Assembly: GCF_026624755.1 (NCBI RefSeq)
Contig: NZ_JAPMXC010000001.1
Coordinates: 620,001 to 684,000 of the forward strand
Source: Robbsia betulipollinis
GTDB lineage: Bacteria; Pseudomonadota; Gammaproteobacteria; Burkholderiales; Burkholderiaceae
Reading direction: 5' to 3'
Length of the DNA stretch: 64,000 nt
The translations under genes were made by a program, and so were the position numbers. This document shows positions 54,754 to 63,700 of the stretch, in pieces (the stretch's first letter is position 1; each line of letters opens with the position of its first letter). The notes beneath the pieces were generated by a model. The model worked only from the letters and a program-made list of their open reading frames with translations, did not search any database and was not told the origin of the DNA.

Positions 54754-55285
54754 CGTCTTGCCCTCCTTTGTCGGACGCTCATCTTACGCGAATCGCGCCG
54801 GACGCTCGCGCGCACCGCCATGCGACGGCGGACTTCCGCGTCCCTCGCTCAAACGAGGCAGCGAAAATCGGCACCGCCGCGAGCGCCCGAATTCCCGGGA
54901 TATCGCCGATTCCTGGCGAATTATTTATCCGCAGATGTTCCTCCATAAAGAACCCGGAATCTCGCCGCGCATCGGGATGAAAAATGAAACGCAATTCCGG
55001 CGCGTTTGATCGAATGAAGTAAACAATCGTTTGTACATTGGAAATGCCATTTCACTGCAAAAAAACGCATCTTTAAAAATTCATTTTTCAAATCAATATG
55101 TTGCAAAAAATAGATGGAAATTCCACAGTAATTCGAGAATTTTTTTGCTCATTTCCATCACCAATCTCTTCAGGGGAACGCAGACCGGTCGTTATCCGGC
55201 TTTAGGAGTGCGGTTGCAGGTTCGCATAGAACCCATGCCACGGGCATGCCACCGTGAATTCAATCCTTTTCATCGAAGGCTGGAA
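54754..55285. other. A/T-rich intergenic region before the second chemoreceptor
   Basis: 532 bases; from about 54890 to 55180 the sequence is markedly richer in A/T than the rest of the window (for example CTTTAAAAATTCATTTTTC). No gene is accepted; an in-frame extension of the chemoreceptor to 55031 would encode a Lys/Asn-rich leader that hides TM1. The region probably holds the promoter. Confidence 0.5.
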
Positions 55286-56872
55286 ATGCTCAAACAGATC
55301 AGAATCAAAACCAAACTGATCACCGGATTCGCTATCCTCGCGGCAATGGTGTTGCTGGTATCCGGTCTATCCCTTCGCGCGCTCGATCAATCGACGGACG
55401 CGTTCTCGAATCTCGTCAACGGCGTGATCGCGCGCGCGGACCTGGCCGCCAGGCTGCGCACCGCCGTGGACCGCCGCGCCATCGCCGCCCGCAATCTGGT
55501 TCTGGTCACCAGCGCAACGGATATCGCCATCGAAAAAACCGCGGTGAATCAAGCCGAGCAGGACGTCGAGACCAATCTGGCGCAGTTGCAGGAAATGATG
55601 TCGACCGGGCGCGATGTCAGCGATAACGGCCGTGTACTGGTCGGCGAAATGGTGCGCGTTGAGACACTCTACCGGCCTGTCGCCGCCGACATCGTCGCAC
55701 TGACGCTGAAGGGTCGGCGCGACGCCGCGATCCTCCGCCTCGACAACGACTGCCGTCCGCTGCTCGCCGCGCTGATCGGCGCCACCGACGCCTACGCGCG
55801 GCAGACCCACGACCACCAGCAGGCGCTGGTGCAGCGCTACGCGGACACGTTCAGGATGCAGCGCAATCTGCAGATCGCCGTTTGTCTGGCCGCGCTCGTG
55901 CTGGCCGCCGCCGCGGGCGCGATCATCACGCGCGCGATCGCCGGTCCGATCGGCACCGCCGTCGACGTGGCGCGTACCGTCGCCCGGGGCGACCTGCGCA
56001 GCCGCATCGTCATCGACCGCGACGACGAAACCGGCGAACTGCTGCGCGCGTTGCGCGACATGAACACCTGCCTGACCGATACGGTCGGCCGCGTTCGCGA
56101 CAGCAGCAGCGCGATCGGCGGCGCGGCGCGGGAAATCGCCACCGGCAATATGGACCTCAGCCAGCGCACGGACGAGCAGGCCGCGGCCCTGGAAGAAACG
56201 GCGGCGAGCATGGAACAGCTCACCGCGGCGGTCAGGCAGAATACCGAGAACGCGCGACAGGCCAGCACGCTCGCCGGCCGCGCCTCGGGCGTCGCGCGTC
56301 AGGGCAGCGACGTGGTAGGGCGTGTCGTGATGACGATGCAGGGCATCAGCGAGAGCGCGGACCAGATCGCCGACATCACCGGCATCATCGAGGGCATCGC
56401 GTTCCAGACCAACATCCTGGCGCTCAATGCGGCGGTGGAGGCGGCGCGCGCCGGCGAACAGGGCCGTGGCTTCGCCGTGGTGGCCAGCGAGGTGCGCAGC
56501 CTCGCCCAGCGCTCCGCCGGCGCGGCCAAGGAGATCAAGGCATTGATCACCGCCTCGGTGAGCAAGGTGCGCGATGGCGCGCTCCTGGCGAACGAAGCCG
56601 GGCAGACGATGGCGGACGTCACGCGCGAGGTGGAGGGCGTGTCGCGCATCATGGGCGAGATCGCCACGGCATCCATCGAACAAAGCCGGGGCATCGAGCA
56701 AGTCAACCACGCGGTCGCGCAGATGGACGATGTGACCCAGCAGAACGCGGCGCTGGTCGAACAGGCGGCCGCGGCGGCGCAATCGCTGGAAGACCAGGGA
56801 AGGCAACTCAACGCCGCCGTCGCGTTCTTCGTCACCGAGGGCATCTCAACCCAGCCAGGCGAATATCGATAG
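55286..56872 (+). CDS. Methyl-accepting chemotaxis protein with four-helix-bundle sensor
   Basis: 528 residues. TM1 about 8-30 ([20 protein letters not shown]), a 4HB_MCP periplasmic helical bundle with [22 protein letters not shown]2 about 195-215, HAMP with [18 protein letters not shown], and the signalling domain with [18 protein letters not shown] and [13 protein letters not shown]. No CheR-tethering pentapeptide at the C-terminus. The ATG at 55286 puts TM1 at the start. Its 3' end overlaps the end of the convergent transporter gene by 27 bases. Closeness to a 2-hydroxycarboxylate transporter suggests, but does not show, a carboxylate ligand. Confidence 0.9.
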   Translation: MLKQIRIKTKLITGFAILAAMVLLVSGLSLRALDQSTDAFSNLVNGVIARADLAARLRTAVDRRAIAARNLVLVTSATDIAIEKTAVNQAEQDVETNLAQLQEMMSTGRDVSDNGRVLVGEMVRVETLYRPVAADIVALTLKGRRDAAILRLDNDCRPLLAALIGATDAYARQTHDHQQALVQRYADTFRMQRNLQIAVCLAALVLAAAAGAIITRAIAGPIGTAVDVARTVARGDLRSRIVIDRDDETGELLRALRDMNTCLTDTVGRVRDSSSAIGGAAREIATGNMDLSQRTDEQAAALEETAASMEQLTAAVRQNTENARQASTLAGRASGVARQGSDVVGRVVMTMQGISESADQIADITGIIEGIAFQTNILALNAAVEAARAGEQGRGFAVVASEVRSLAQRSAGAAKEIKALITASVSKVRDGALLANEAGQTMADVTREVEGVSRIMGEIATASIEQSRGIEQVNHAVAQMDDVTQQNAALVEQAAAAAQSLEDQGRQLNAAVAFFVTEGISTQPGEYR

Positions 56873-58342
56873 CGCCAGCAGTACCGTCAGCGCACCGCCG
56901 ATGCGCGTCGCGATCTGCGCGAACGGCATCAAGGCCATGCGGTTGCCGGCCGTCAGGATCGCGACGTCGCCGGTGCCGCCCAGGCCGCTATGCGTGGCAT
57001 TCACCATGGCGGCTTCCACCGGATGCATGCCGACACGGCGGCCCACGAAGAAACCCGTCACGACCAGCGTCACGACCGTCGCGGTGGCGGTCAGGATATT
57101 CGCCCAGTGGAACGCGGTGACGATTTCTCCCCACGGCGTCATCGCCACGCTGATGGCGAACATCAGCGGATAGGTGACCGCCGTCGAGAAGAAACCGTAC
57201 ATGATGCGCGCCCCGTCGCGCACGCGGGGCGAGACGACCTGAAGCAACTGCGCCGCGGTCACGAGCAGCAGCATCACGACGGGCGCGGGCCAGCCGAACC
57301 ATTGGTGACTGAGTTCGCCGATGAGATACATCGCGATCGCCATGGCGCCCGCCGCGGCCAGCCAGCGCACGTCCATCAGGGGACCCGCGGCGGCCCCCGG
57401 CGTCGCCGGGGAAGGCGCGGCGCTTCCTGCCGCCGCTCCTGCCGCCGCTCCTGCCGCCGCTCCTGCCGCCGCTCCTGCCGCCGCTCCTGCCGCCGCTCCT
57501 GCCGTGACTGCCGCTCCTGCCGCTCCTGCCGCTCCTGCCGTGACTGCCGCCGTATCGACGGCGGGCGATGGCGGCATCGCCCGCATCAACTGGCCGTTGC
57601 CGGTCCATTCGGGCCGCCGCGTCCCCAGATAGTGCAGCACGCCCGCGCAACAGATCGCCACGATGTTGCCAAGCATCACCGCGGACAGGACCTGCGCGAA
57701 AAGCGGCCCCTGCGAGACGCCCAGCGTTTGCGCGAATCCCGCCGACAAGGGCAGCGCGCCTTCGCCCACGCCTCCGGCCATGATCGGTACGACGACGAAA
57801 AACAAGGTATGTTTGGCGCCCAGGCCGAGCAAGGTGCCCACGCCCGTGCCCACGATGGCCGCGGCGACGGAACCGGCGAACACCGGAACGAAGATTTTCG
57901 CGAAACCGCGAATCAGGGTCTGCCGGTCCATGCCGAGGACGCTGCCGACGATGATCGCCGCGATGAACAGATACAGGAAATTCGTGTTCTTCGTGAACGC
58001 CGTCACCGATTTCGTGATGGCGTCGGGCATCGCGTGATAGTAGATCATCGCCGACGGCAGGAAGGCGGCGAAGATCGACGTCGCGCCGACATGGCGGATC
58101 CACGGAATACGCTTGGCCAGCTCCGCGCACGTGAAACCGCCGACCGCGACGAGGGCGATGCCGGTGGGCAGATCGGCCGCGAGCTTGCCCCAGACCGTCA
58201 TCGCGCCCAGCACGCAAACCAGCACGAGATAGACCGGTAGCGGCAAAACGCCGATCTGTACATCGAAGAAGGCCCACCACCCCTCCTTTCCGCCGCCGCG
58301 CCCTACGCCGGCCGGCAGGGCACCCTCCTGTTTCTCCTGCAT
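56846..58342 (-). CDS. 2-hydroxycarboxylate transporter family protein (CitS/MleP-like)
   Basis: 498 residues, about 50 longer than typical 2HCT symporters. Two homologous halves carry the family's GGxG motifs: [15 protein letters not shown] in the first and [14 protein letters not shown] in the second. Between them is an Ala/Gly linker (about residues 265-305) encoded by a minisatellite. Members exchange or symport citrate, malate, citramalate or lactate with Na+ or H+. The ATG at 58342 follows GGAGATGAG. Third gene of the LysR-linked operon, 58 bases after the CoA-transferase gene; overlaps the chemoreceptor end by 27 bases. Confidence 0.87.
   Translation of the reverse strand: MQEKQEGALPAGVGRGGGKEGWWAFFDVQIGVLPLPVYLVLVCVLGAMTVWGKLAADLPTGIALVAVGGFTCAELAKRIPWIRHVGATSIFAAFLPSAMIYYHAMPDAITKSVTAFTKNTNFLYLFIAAIIVGSVLGMDRQTLIRGFAKIFVPVFAGSVAAAIVGTGVGTLLGLGAKHTLFFVVVPIMAGGVGEGALPLSAGFAQTLGVSQGPLFAQVLSAVMLGNIVAICCAGVLHYLGTRRPEWTGNGQLMRAMPPSPAVDTAAVTAGAAGAAGAAVTAGAAAGAAAGAAAGAAAGAAAGAAAGSAAPSPATPGAAAGPLMDVRWLAAAGAMAIAMYLIGELSHQWFGWPAPVVMLLLVTAAQLLQVVSPRVRDGARIMYGFFSTAVTYPLMFAISVAMTPWGEIVTAFHWANILTATATVVTLVVTGFFVGRRVGMHPVEAAMVNATHSGLGGTGDVAILTAGNRMALMPFAQIATRIGGALTVLLALSIFAWLG
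57429..57551. repeat. In-frame minisatellite in the transporter linker
   Basis: Six perfect tandem copies of GCCGCCGCTCCT (57429-57500) are followed by 9-bp units: GCCGTGACT, three GCCGCTCCT, GCCGTGACT. Both unit lengths are multiples of three. On the coding (minus) strand it encodes alternating Ala and Gly (AGAA units) in the loop between the two halves of the 2HCT transporter, so copy-number change alters loop length without frameshift. Confidence 0.95.
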
Positions 58343-58400
58343 CTCATCTCCTGATTTTTTTATTGTGAACGGCGAGGAGGCGCGTACGGCACGCACCTCG

Positions 58401-59576
58401 TTACTCTCGTTTTTTGCCGAATTCCCGCAGCACCCATTCGGAATCCTGTCCGAAAGCCGGTGCCGCATACGGTTCCGGCCCGGGCGTGCGACCGAAGTGG
58501 ACGGCGCGCTTCAGGCCGCGATACGCGCCCACCGCCGGATGGTCGAAATGGGCGATCATGTCTTCCGCGAGCACCTGCGGATGATCGAACATGTCTTCCA
58601 CCGTGCGGGCGGCGGCGCAGGGCACCTCGTCGCCAAACAGATTTTCCCAGTCGCGCGCGCTTTTCTCGCGCAATGCGGCATGGAGCTGCGGCACGATCTC
58701 GTCGACGTGCAACGCACGCTTCTTGACCGAATCGAAGCGGCTGTCCCCCGCCAGCGCGTCCAGGCCGGTCTTGCGGCACAGGGCTTCCCAGAAATGCGGC
58801 GTGTTCGCGGAAATATAGATATACCCGTCGAGCGTGGGATGCAGCCCGGTGATGCCGCCCGAGCGCATGTCGCGGTTGACCTCCCGGGGCTCTCCCTCGG
58901 CCCAGATCAGTCGCGCCGACTGCATGGCAAGCGCGCTGCGCAGCAACGACACGCCGACATATTGACCCGCGCCGCTGCGCTCGCGCTCGAACAGCGCGGA
59001 GGACACCGCGCCGGCCAGCAGCGACGCCGCGTAATAGTCCACCACCGAGCCGTACAGGATTTCGGGCGGCCCGTCCTCCTTGCCCTGCATCGCGCACATG
59101 CCGGTCATGGTCTGCAATACCTGGTCGTAGCCCGCCTTGCCCTTCAAGGGTCCGGTTTCGCCGTAGCCGGTCACCGCGCAATAGACCAGCCGTGGATTGA
59201 TCTCGCGCAGACGTTCGTAGTCGATCCGCAGGCGCAGGGGAACGCCCGGCCGGAAGTTGTGCACCAGCACGTCGGCCTGCGTCACCAGCACGTCGAGCGT
59301 GGCGAGATCCTCGGGTTTTTTCAGGTCGAGCACCAGCCCCAGCTTGCTGCGGTTGACCCCCAGGAACGCGCGGCTTTCGCTTTCCAGCGTCGAAGGGTAT
59401 TTCCGCAGATTGTCGCCGCTGGGCGGCTCGATCTTGATCACTTCCGCGCCCTGGTCCGCCAACAGGCTGCAGCCATAGGGACCCGCGATGTAGGCGCTCA
59501 GATCGAGCACGCGGATGCCGCTCAGCGGTCCACGCGTCGCGGGCGTCGTTGCCGGTCTCCGGGAGGGGCCGTTCAT
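58401..59576 (-). CDS. CaiB/BaiF-family CoA-transferase (family III)
   Basis: 391 residues. N-terminal SGIRVLDLSAYIAGPYGCSLLADQGAEVIKIE (key part ADQGAEVIKIE), Arg/Asn-rich LGVNRSKLGLVLDLK, and the catalytic aspartate, Asp151, in AGYDQVLQTMTGM, where family III enzymes form the aspartyl-CoA intermediate. They move CoA from a donor such as succinyl-CoA to a free carboxylic acid. Its start overlaps the stop of the CitE-like gene (ATGA). With that lyase it would activate a hydroxy acid and cleave the thioester. Confidence 0.9.
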   Translation of the reverse strand: MNGPSRRPATTPATRGPLSGIRVLDLSAYIAGPYGCSLLADQGAEVIKIEPPSGDNLRKYPSTLESESRAFLGVNRSKLGLVLDLKKPEDLATLDVLVTQADVLVHNFRPGVPLRLRIDYERLREINPRLVYCAVTGYGETGPLKGKAGYDQVLQTMTGMCAMQGKEDGPPEILYGSVVDYYAASLLAGAVSSALFERERSGAGQYVGVSLLRSALAMQSARLIWAEGEPREVNRDMRSGGITGLHPTLDGYIYISANTPHFWEALCRKTGLDALAGDSRFDSVKKRALHVDEIVPQLHAALREKSARDWENLFGDEVPCAAARTVEDMFDHPQVLAEDMIAHFDHPAVGAYRGLKRAVHFGRTPGPEPYAAPAFGQDSEWVLREFGKKRE

Positions 59577-60457
59577 ATGCTGTCTCCTTGTTCGACGATG
59601 CGGCCCGCCTGCGCGAGGATGGCGCGGGCCCGCGCCAGAAACGGCGCATCGATCATTTTTCCGTCGACGACCCAGGCGCCGACCTGATCGGCGTGGGCGC
59701 CTTGCGCGGCGTCGACGACCCGCCGCGCGTGAGCGATTTCGTCGGGCGTGGGCGCGAACACCGCATTCGCCAGAGCGACCTGACTGGGATGAATGCAGCT
59801 CTTGCCGATGAAACCCAGGTGCTTCGCCAGCCGCGCTTCCGCCTGGAATCCCGTCTGGTCGCGGATATCGGCGAACGCGGCGTCGTAGGCGAAGACCCCG
59901 GCTTCTCCGGCGGCCATGCGCATCGCGAACATCGCCTGCTGTACCGCCGCGGTCTCGTGCCGCGCGATGCCCAGCGGTTCGAACAGATCGCCCAGACCCA
60001 ATTGCAGACCCTGCACCCGCGGATGGCTCGACGCCAGTGCATAGGCCTGCCGCAGTGCGGTGGGCGATTCGATATTGAGCAGCAGGCCGATCGGCGTTTG
60101 CACGCCGTTGGCGCGCTCGGCCCGCTCGAGGCGCCGCACGGCGTCGAGGACGTCGTCGGGGTGGCGGGGTTTCGGCAGATTGAGCAGCGTGACGCCGTCG
60201 CGCACGATTTCCGCGAGATCGGCATCGAAATGCGGCGAGTCGACGGGGTTGACCCGAACGATCACGGTTTTCCCGGAAAACCGCGCTTCGCCTTGCGCCG
60301 TATCGAGCAGAAACCGCCTGAGATGCGCGCGGGCCTGCGGCTTGACCGCCTCCGCTACGGCGTCTTCGAGATCGAAGGACACCGCATCGGCCGGGCCGGC
60401 CAGCGCCTTGGCGAAGAGTTCGGGGCGGGACCCGGGAACGAATAGTTTGCTTTTCAT
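59573..60457 (-). CDS. CitE-like CoA-ester lyase
   Basis: 294 residues of the HpcH/CitE lyase family that cleaves malyl-, citramalyl-, citryl- or similar CoA esters. KSKLFVPGSRPELFAKAL, AVSFDLEDAVAEAVK (catalytic/metal acidic residues), VRVNPVDSPHFDADL, LLLNIESPTALRQAY and KSCIHPSQVALAN are the family blocks. The start at 60457 (MKSKLF) fits the family; an upstream in-frame start adds nine unconserved residues. First gene of the operon, followed by overlapping CoA-transferase, then transporter. It lacks CitD/CitF partners, so it is a stand-alone lyase. Confidence 0.88.
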   Translation of the reverse strand: MKSKLFVPGSRPELFAKALAGPADAVSFDLEDAVAEAVKPQARAHLRRFLLDTAQGEARFSGKTVIVRVNPVDSPHFDADLAEIVRDGVTLLNLPKPRHPDDVLDAVRRLERAERANGVQTPIGLLLNIESPTALRQAYALASSHPRVQGLQLGLGDLFEPLGIARHETAAVQQAMFAMRMAAGEAGVFAYDAAFADIRDQTGFQAEARLAKHLGFIGKSCIHPSQVALANAVFAPTPDEIAHARRVVDAAQGAHADQVGAWVVDGKMIDAPFLARARAILAQAGRIVEQGDSI

Positions 60458-60484
60458 CGTTTCAGTGTAGAGAGACGGAGACAC

Positions 60485-60532
60485 AAGATAAATCCCTATA
60501 ATGTTCTTTCAAACATAAGAGAAACTATTTTT
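60485..60532 (-). promoter_or_regulatory. LysR-linked promoter/box A (lyase operon)
   Basis: On the minus strand an upstream box AAAAATAGTTTCTCTTATG (60514-60532) is followed by -35 TTGAAA (60507-60512), 16 bases and -10 TATCTT (60485-60490). A matching element with the same spacing lies at 63803-63850. The box abuts the lysR start codon, so binding could also control lysR. Confidence 0.6.
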
Positions 60533-61414
60533 ATGGAAACGGCATTCCTGGCGAGCTTCGTCCTGGTGGTCGAAACGGGGTCGATGGCCGAGGCGGCGCG
60601 ACGGCTGGATCTCTCCGCGGCCGCGGTCGCGCAGCAGATCCGCGCGCTCGAACGGGAGTTCGGTGCGCCGCTGCTGGCGCGCGCGGGGCGCACCGTGTCG
60701 GTCACGCCGGCGGGCAGCCGCATCGTCGCGCAGTCGCGCGCATTGCTGCGCGATCTGGCGGACATCAAGGTGGCCGCGAACGATCAGCATGCGACCGGCG
60801 AACTGCGCCTCGGCACCATCAACACCGCGCTGCACAATTTTCTCCCGGACATCCTGGCCGATTTCACCGAGGCCCATCCGCACGTCAAGGTCTTCATTCA
60901 GTCCGGCACTTCCGCGGAACTCTATGACGCATTGAACCAGGGCGATGTCGACGCCGCGGTCTGCACGCATCCGGTGTTCTCCATCCCCAAGGCGTTCGCC
61001 TGGCGCCTGCTGCGCGAGGAACCGCTGGTCGTCATCGCGCCGCGGCGGCTGGCGGCGCGGGACCCGCACGAACTGCTCGCGCATGCGCCGCTGATCCGCT
61101 ATGACCGCACGCTGTCCGGGGGCCGGGAGGCGGACCGCTACCTGCGCCGCATGGGCATCGTGCCGAACGAGCGGCTCGAACTGAGCTCCCTTCTCGCCAT
61201 CGCGATGATGGTCGATCGCGGCCTGGGCGTATCGCTCGCGCCGGATGTCGCGTCGCCGCTCACCGGCGATCTCGCCCTCGCCCGTCTCTCCCTGCCGGAA
61301 GCCTCCGAGCCGCGCCGCTTCGGCATGCTGTGGAAACGCGCGTCCGTGCGCGAGCCGCTGATCCAGCGCTTCGTCGACACCGCCGCGCGGCACGCGGGCA
61401 CCGTTGGTCATTGA
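60533..61414 (+). CDS. LysR-family transcriptional regulator
   Basis: 293 residues. N-terminal winged helix (residues 1-60: AEAARRLDLSAAAVAQQIRALE) and a type 2 periplasmic-binding effector domain (GELRLGTINTALHNFLPDIL, LNQGDVDAAVCTHP). Divergent from the lyase-CoA-transferase-transporter operon with 75 bases between starts, the classical LysR arrangement. A second copy of the divergent-promoter sequence upstream of the operon on its other side suggests that it controls both. The ligand is presumably a substrate or intermediate of those genes. Confidence 0.92.
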   Translation: METAFLASFVLVVETGSMAEAARRLDLSAAAVAQQIRALEREFGAPLLARAGRTVSVTPAGSRIVAQSRALLRDLADIKVAANDQHATGELRLGTINTALHNFLPDILADFTEAHPHVKVFIQSGTSAELYDALNQGDVDAAVCTHPVFSIPKAFAWRLLREEPLVVIAPRRLAARDPHELLAHAPLIRYDRTLSGGREADRYLRRMGIVPNERLELSSLLAIAMMVDRGLGVSLAPDVASPLTGDLALARLSLPEASEPRRFGMLWKRASVREPLIQRFVDTAARHAGTVGH

Positions 61415-61448
61415 ATGCGGCGCGGAGGTACCCGCCGTCACCGGTTTC

Positions 61449-62819
61449 TCAGATGAAGATCAGCAACGCCGCGCCGAAGACCACCGCGGCCAGCAAAAAG
61501 GTCATGACCGTGAAACCGAGCACGCGTTGCACGCCGACTCCCGCCATCGCCACCACCGGTGCCGCCCAAAAAGGCTGCAGCATGTTCGACACCTGCTCGC
61601 CCATCGCGACCGCCATCGTCGTGCCGGGCACGGAGGCGTGCAACGCCACCGCCGCGGGTATGACGAAAGGCCCCTGCACCGCCCAGTGGCCGCCGCCGCT
61701 GGGCACCAGGAAGGTGACGAGCAGCGAACTCACGTAGCTCCAGAACGGCAGGGTATGCGCGGTGGAGATCTGGATGAAGAAATGCGACAGCACGTCGGGC
61801 AATCCGGTGGCGTCCATGATGCCCATGATGCCGCCATACAGGGGGTATTGCAGCATCATCGAACCGGTCTGGCGCGCGGCGTTCCTGACCGCGTCCGCGT
61901 ACGCGAGCGGATAGCCGTGCAGCACCACGCCACCGACGAACATCAGGAAGATCACCGCGTTCACCCCGGAAAACGCGGCGAGATGCCGGGTGAGCGCCAT
62001 CACCAGGAACGACAAGCCCGCCAGGCCGATGAAGGCGCTGCCCACCCAGGAGTTCTCGATCCACTGCGCGGGGGTAAGGCGGCCACGCAGACGCCGCCGC
62101 ACGGGCGCATCCGGATTTTTTTCAAGATCGAGTACGATCGCATCCTGATCGCGCGGCTTGACGAGCGCGAGCACGACGGGCGTGAGCACCAGCATCGCCA
62201 GCACCGGCACGAGATTGAAGCGCGTGAATACCATTTCACTGAAGGGCAGGACCCGGCCCGTGAGCTTCTCGACGACATTCATCGCGCTGCCGTGGGTCGA
62301 CTGCGCCAACGCGATCGAACTCGAGATGCCGCTGGCCCACACCACCCATCCTGAAAATCCCGCGGCCACGATCCAGGCGAAGTCGACGCGCATGCGTTTC
62401 GCCACTTCGCGCGCCAGCAGGGCCGCCACCACCAAACCCAGCCCCCAATTGAAGAACGAGGCCGCCGCGACCGACAGAAAGGTCAGCGCGGCCGCCTGCA
62501 CCGGCGTGCGCGCCACCGAGACGATCGTCCGAAACAGCGCCTGTACCGGCCGCGCATGGGCGAAGGCATGCCCCGTCACGAGCACGAGCGTGATCTGAAA
62601 CGCGAACGTCAGGATGTTGAAGAAGCCTTTGTACCATCCGTCGACGATGCCGGCGAACGAGACGCGCGGCGCGATCAGCGCGGCCACCACCGTCACCACC
62701 ATCGTGATCAGGATGGCGAGCACGAAGGGGTCGGGGATGATGCGTTCGAACAGGCCGATGGTGGCATCGGTGACGCGCAACCGTGACCGGCCGCCGGGGG
62801 CATCGCTGGCGGGCGTCAT
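61449..62819 (-). CDS. atoE: AtoE-type short-chain fatty acid transporter
   Basis: 456 residues, about twelve hydrophobic segments, of the short-chain fatty acid transporter AtoE/CitMHS-related family: FERIIPDPFVLAILIT at the start, ASFFNWGLGLVVAALLARE, SGGGHWAVQGPFVIPAAV and MGEQVSNMLQPFWAAP, a highly conserved stretch. It would import acetoacetate, butyrate or similar acids. The ATG overlaps the stop of the amidohydrolase gene (ATGA at 62816-62819). Convergent with lysR, 34 bases between stops. Confidence 0.9.
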   Translation of the reverse strand: MTPASDAPGGRSRLRVTDATIGLFERIIPDPFVLAILITMVVTVVAALIAPRVSFAGIVDGWYKGFFNILTFAFQITLVLVTGHAFAHARPVQALFRTIVSVARTPVQAAALTFLSVAAASFFNWGLGLVVAALLAREVAKRMRVDFAWIVAAGFSGWVVWASGISSSIALAQSTHGSAMNVVEKLTGRVLPFSEMVFTRFNLVPVLAMLVLTPVVLALVKPRDQDAIVLDLEKNPDAPVRRRLRGRLTPAQWIENSWVGSAFIGLAGLSFLVMALTRHLAAFSGVNAVIFLMFVGGVVLHGYPLAYADAVRNAARQTGSMMLQYPLYGGIMGIMDATGLPDVLSHFFIQISTAHTLPFWSYVSSLLVTFLVPSGGGHWAVQGPFVIPAAVALHASVPGTTMAVAMGEQVSNMLQPFWAAPVVAMAGVGVQRVLGFTVMTFLLAAVVFGAALLIFI

Positions 62820-63700
62820 CGCAGGCCACCCAGGTGGGAAGAGTGCATCATTTTCGTCTCCTTATGATTATTGTGTAGTGGCTCGAATCCATACAATTCG
62901 GCCGGTGTCGTCACGAGCACTTTTTGATAGGTGGCGTCGTCCTCGACCCAGTCGGACAACGCCTCGGCCAGACGGATATCGTCGGGTTTGTCGTGCGTTT
63001 CGGTCACATGCGGCCAATCGCTGCCCCAGACGAGGCGCTCGGGCGCCGCCGCGATCCAGGCCCGGGCGACCGTCGCGACGTCCGCGTAGTCCGCGACCCG
63101 CGAATCGAGATAGGGGCCCGACAGTTTCATCCACGTCCGGCCCCGTTCCAGCAGCCCCCGCACGATCGCGAAGGCGGGATGCGCGGTGCCCTGCGGCATG
63201 GGCAGGCGGCCTAGATGGTCGAACACGATGCGGCTCGGCAAACGGCGCAGCAAGGACGCGTGCGCGACGATCTGGTCGGCGGTCCAGTGCAGCTGCACAT
63301 GCCAGCCCAAGGCCTGGATGCGTTGCGCCAGCGGCTCGACCATGTCGAATCCGACGGCTGCCCGCGCGGCGGTATACAACGTAAAGCGCACGCCGCGTAT
63401 GCCGCCCGCGTGCAACCGGGCCAACTCCGCGTCGCTCACGTCGGGGTGCAGGACGGCGACGCCACGGGTGTGCGCCAGGCCGAGTTTCCGAATCGCGTCC
63501 AGGGTGACGGCGTTGTCGACGCCATAGGGGCGCGGCGTCACGACGACCGTGCGCCGCGTACCCACGCGCTTCTGGAAATGATGTTGGTAGTCATGCGCCG
63601 TGGCCGCCCCGGCCAGCGTGCCGGCATGGGCGAACCCCGCGTCGTATACGTGCATGTGCGCATCGCACGCCAGCGCCGGCATGGGCCGTGTCCGTGACAT
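62816..63700 (-). CDS. Amidohydrolase-family lactonase (LigI/galactarolactone isomerase group)
   Basis: 294 residues of Amidohydrolase_2: metal motif CDAHMHVYDAGF, then IVFDHLGRLPMP, MKLSGPYLDSR and LVWGSDWPHVTETHD with the expected His and Asp. Relatives hydrolyse or isomerise lactones (pyrone dicarboxylate, sulfomuconolactone, sugar-acid lactones). The start at 63700 lies close to the metal motif; a 12-residue extension is possible. The C-terminal 18 residues after ELYGFEPL overlap the ribosome site of atoE and look unconserved. Operon with atoE behind promoter/box B. Confidence 0.83.
   Translation of the reverse strand: MSRTRPMPALACDAHMHVYDAGFAHAGTLAGAATAHDYQHHFQKRVGTRRTVVVTPRPYGVDNAVTLDAIRKLGLAHTRGVAVLHPDVSDAELARLHAGGIRGVRFTLYTAARAAVGFDMVEPLAQRIQALGWHVQLHWTADQIVAHASLLRRLPSRIVFDHLGRLPMPQGTAHPAFAIVRGLLERGRTWMKLSGPYLDSRVADYADVATVARAWIAAAPERLVWGSDWPHVTETHDKPDDIRLAEALSDWVEDDATYQKVLVTTPAELYGFEPLHNNHKETKMMHSSHLGGLR

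Noticed and set aside
57429-57551. CRISPR-like array
   Set aside because: Units of 12 and 9 bp are contiguous with no spacers, and the region is inside a coding sequence.
56990-58240. Plus-strand frame with Cys-Arg-Arg-Ser repeats
   Set aside because: It is the antisense reading of the 2HCT transporter minisatellite; no ribosome site or domain.
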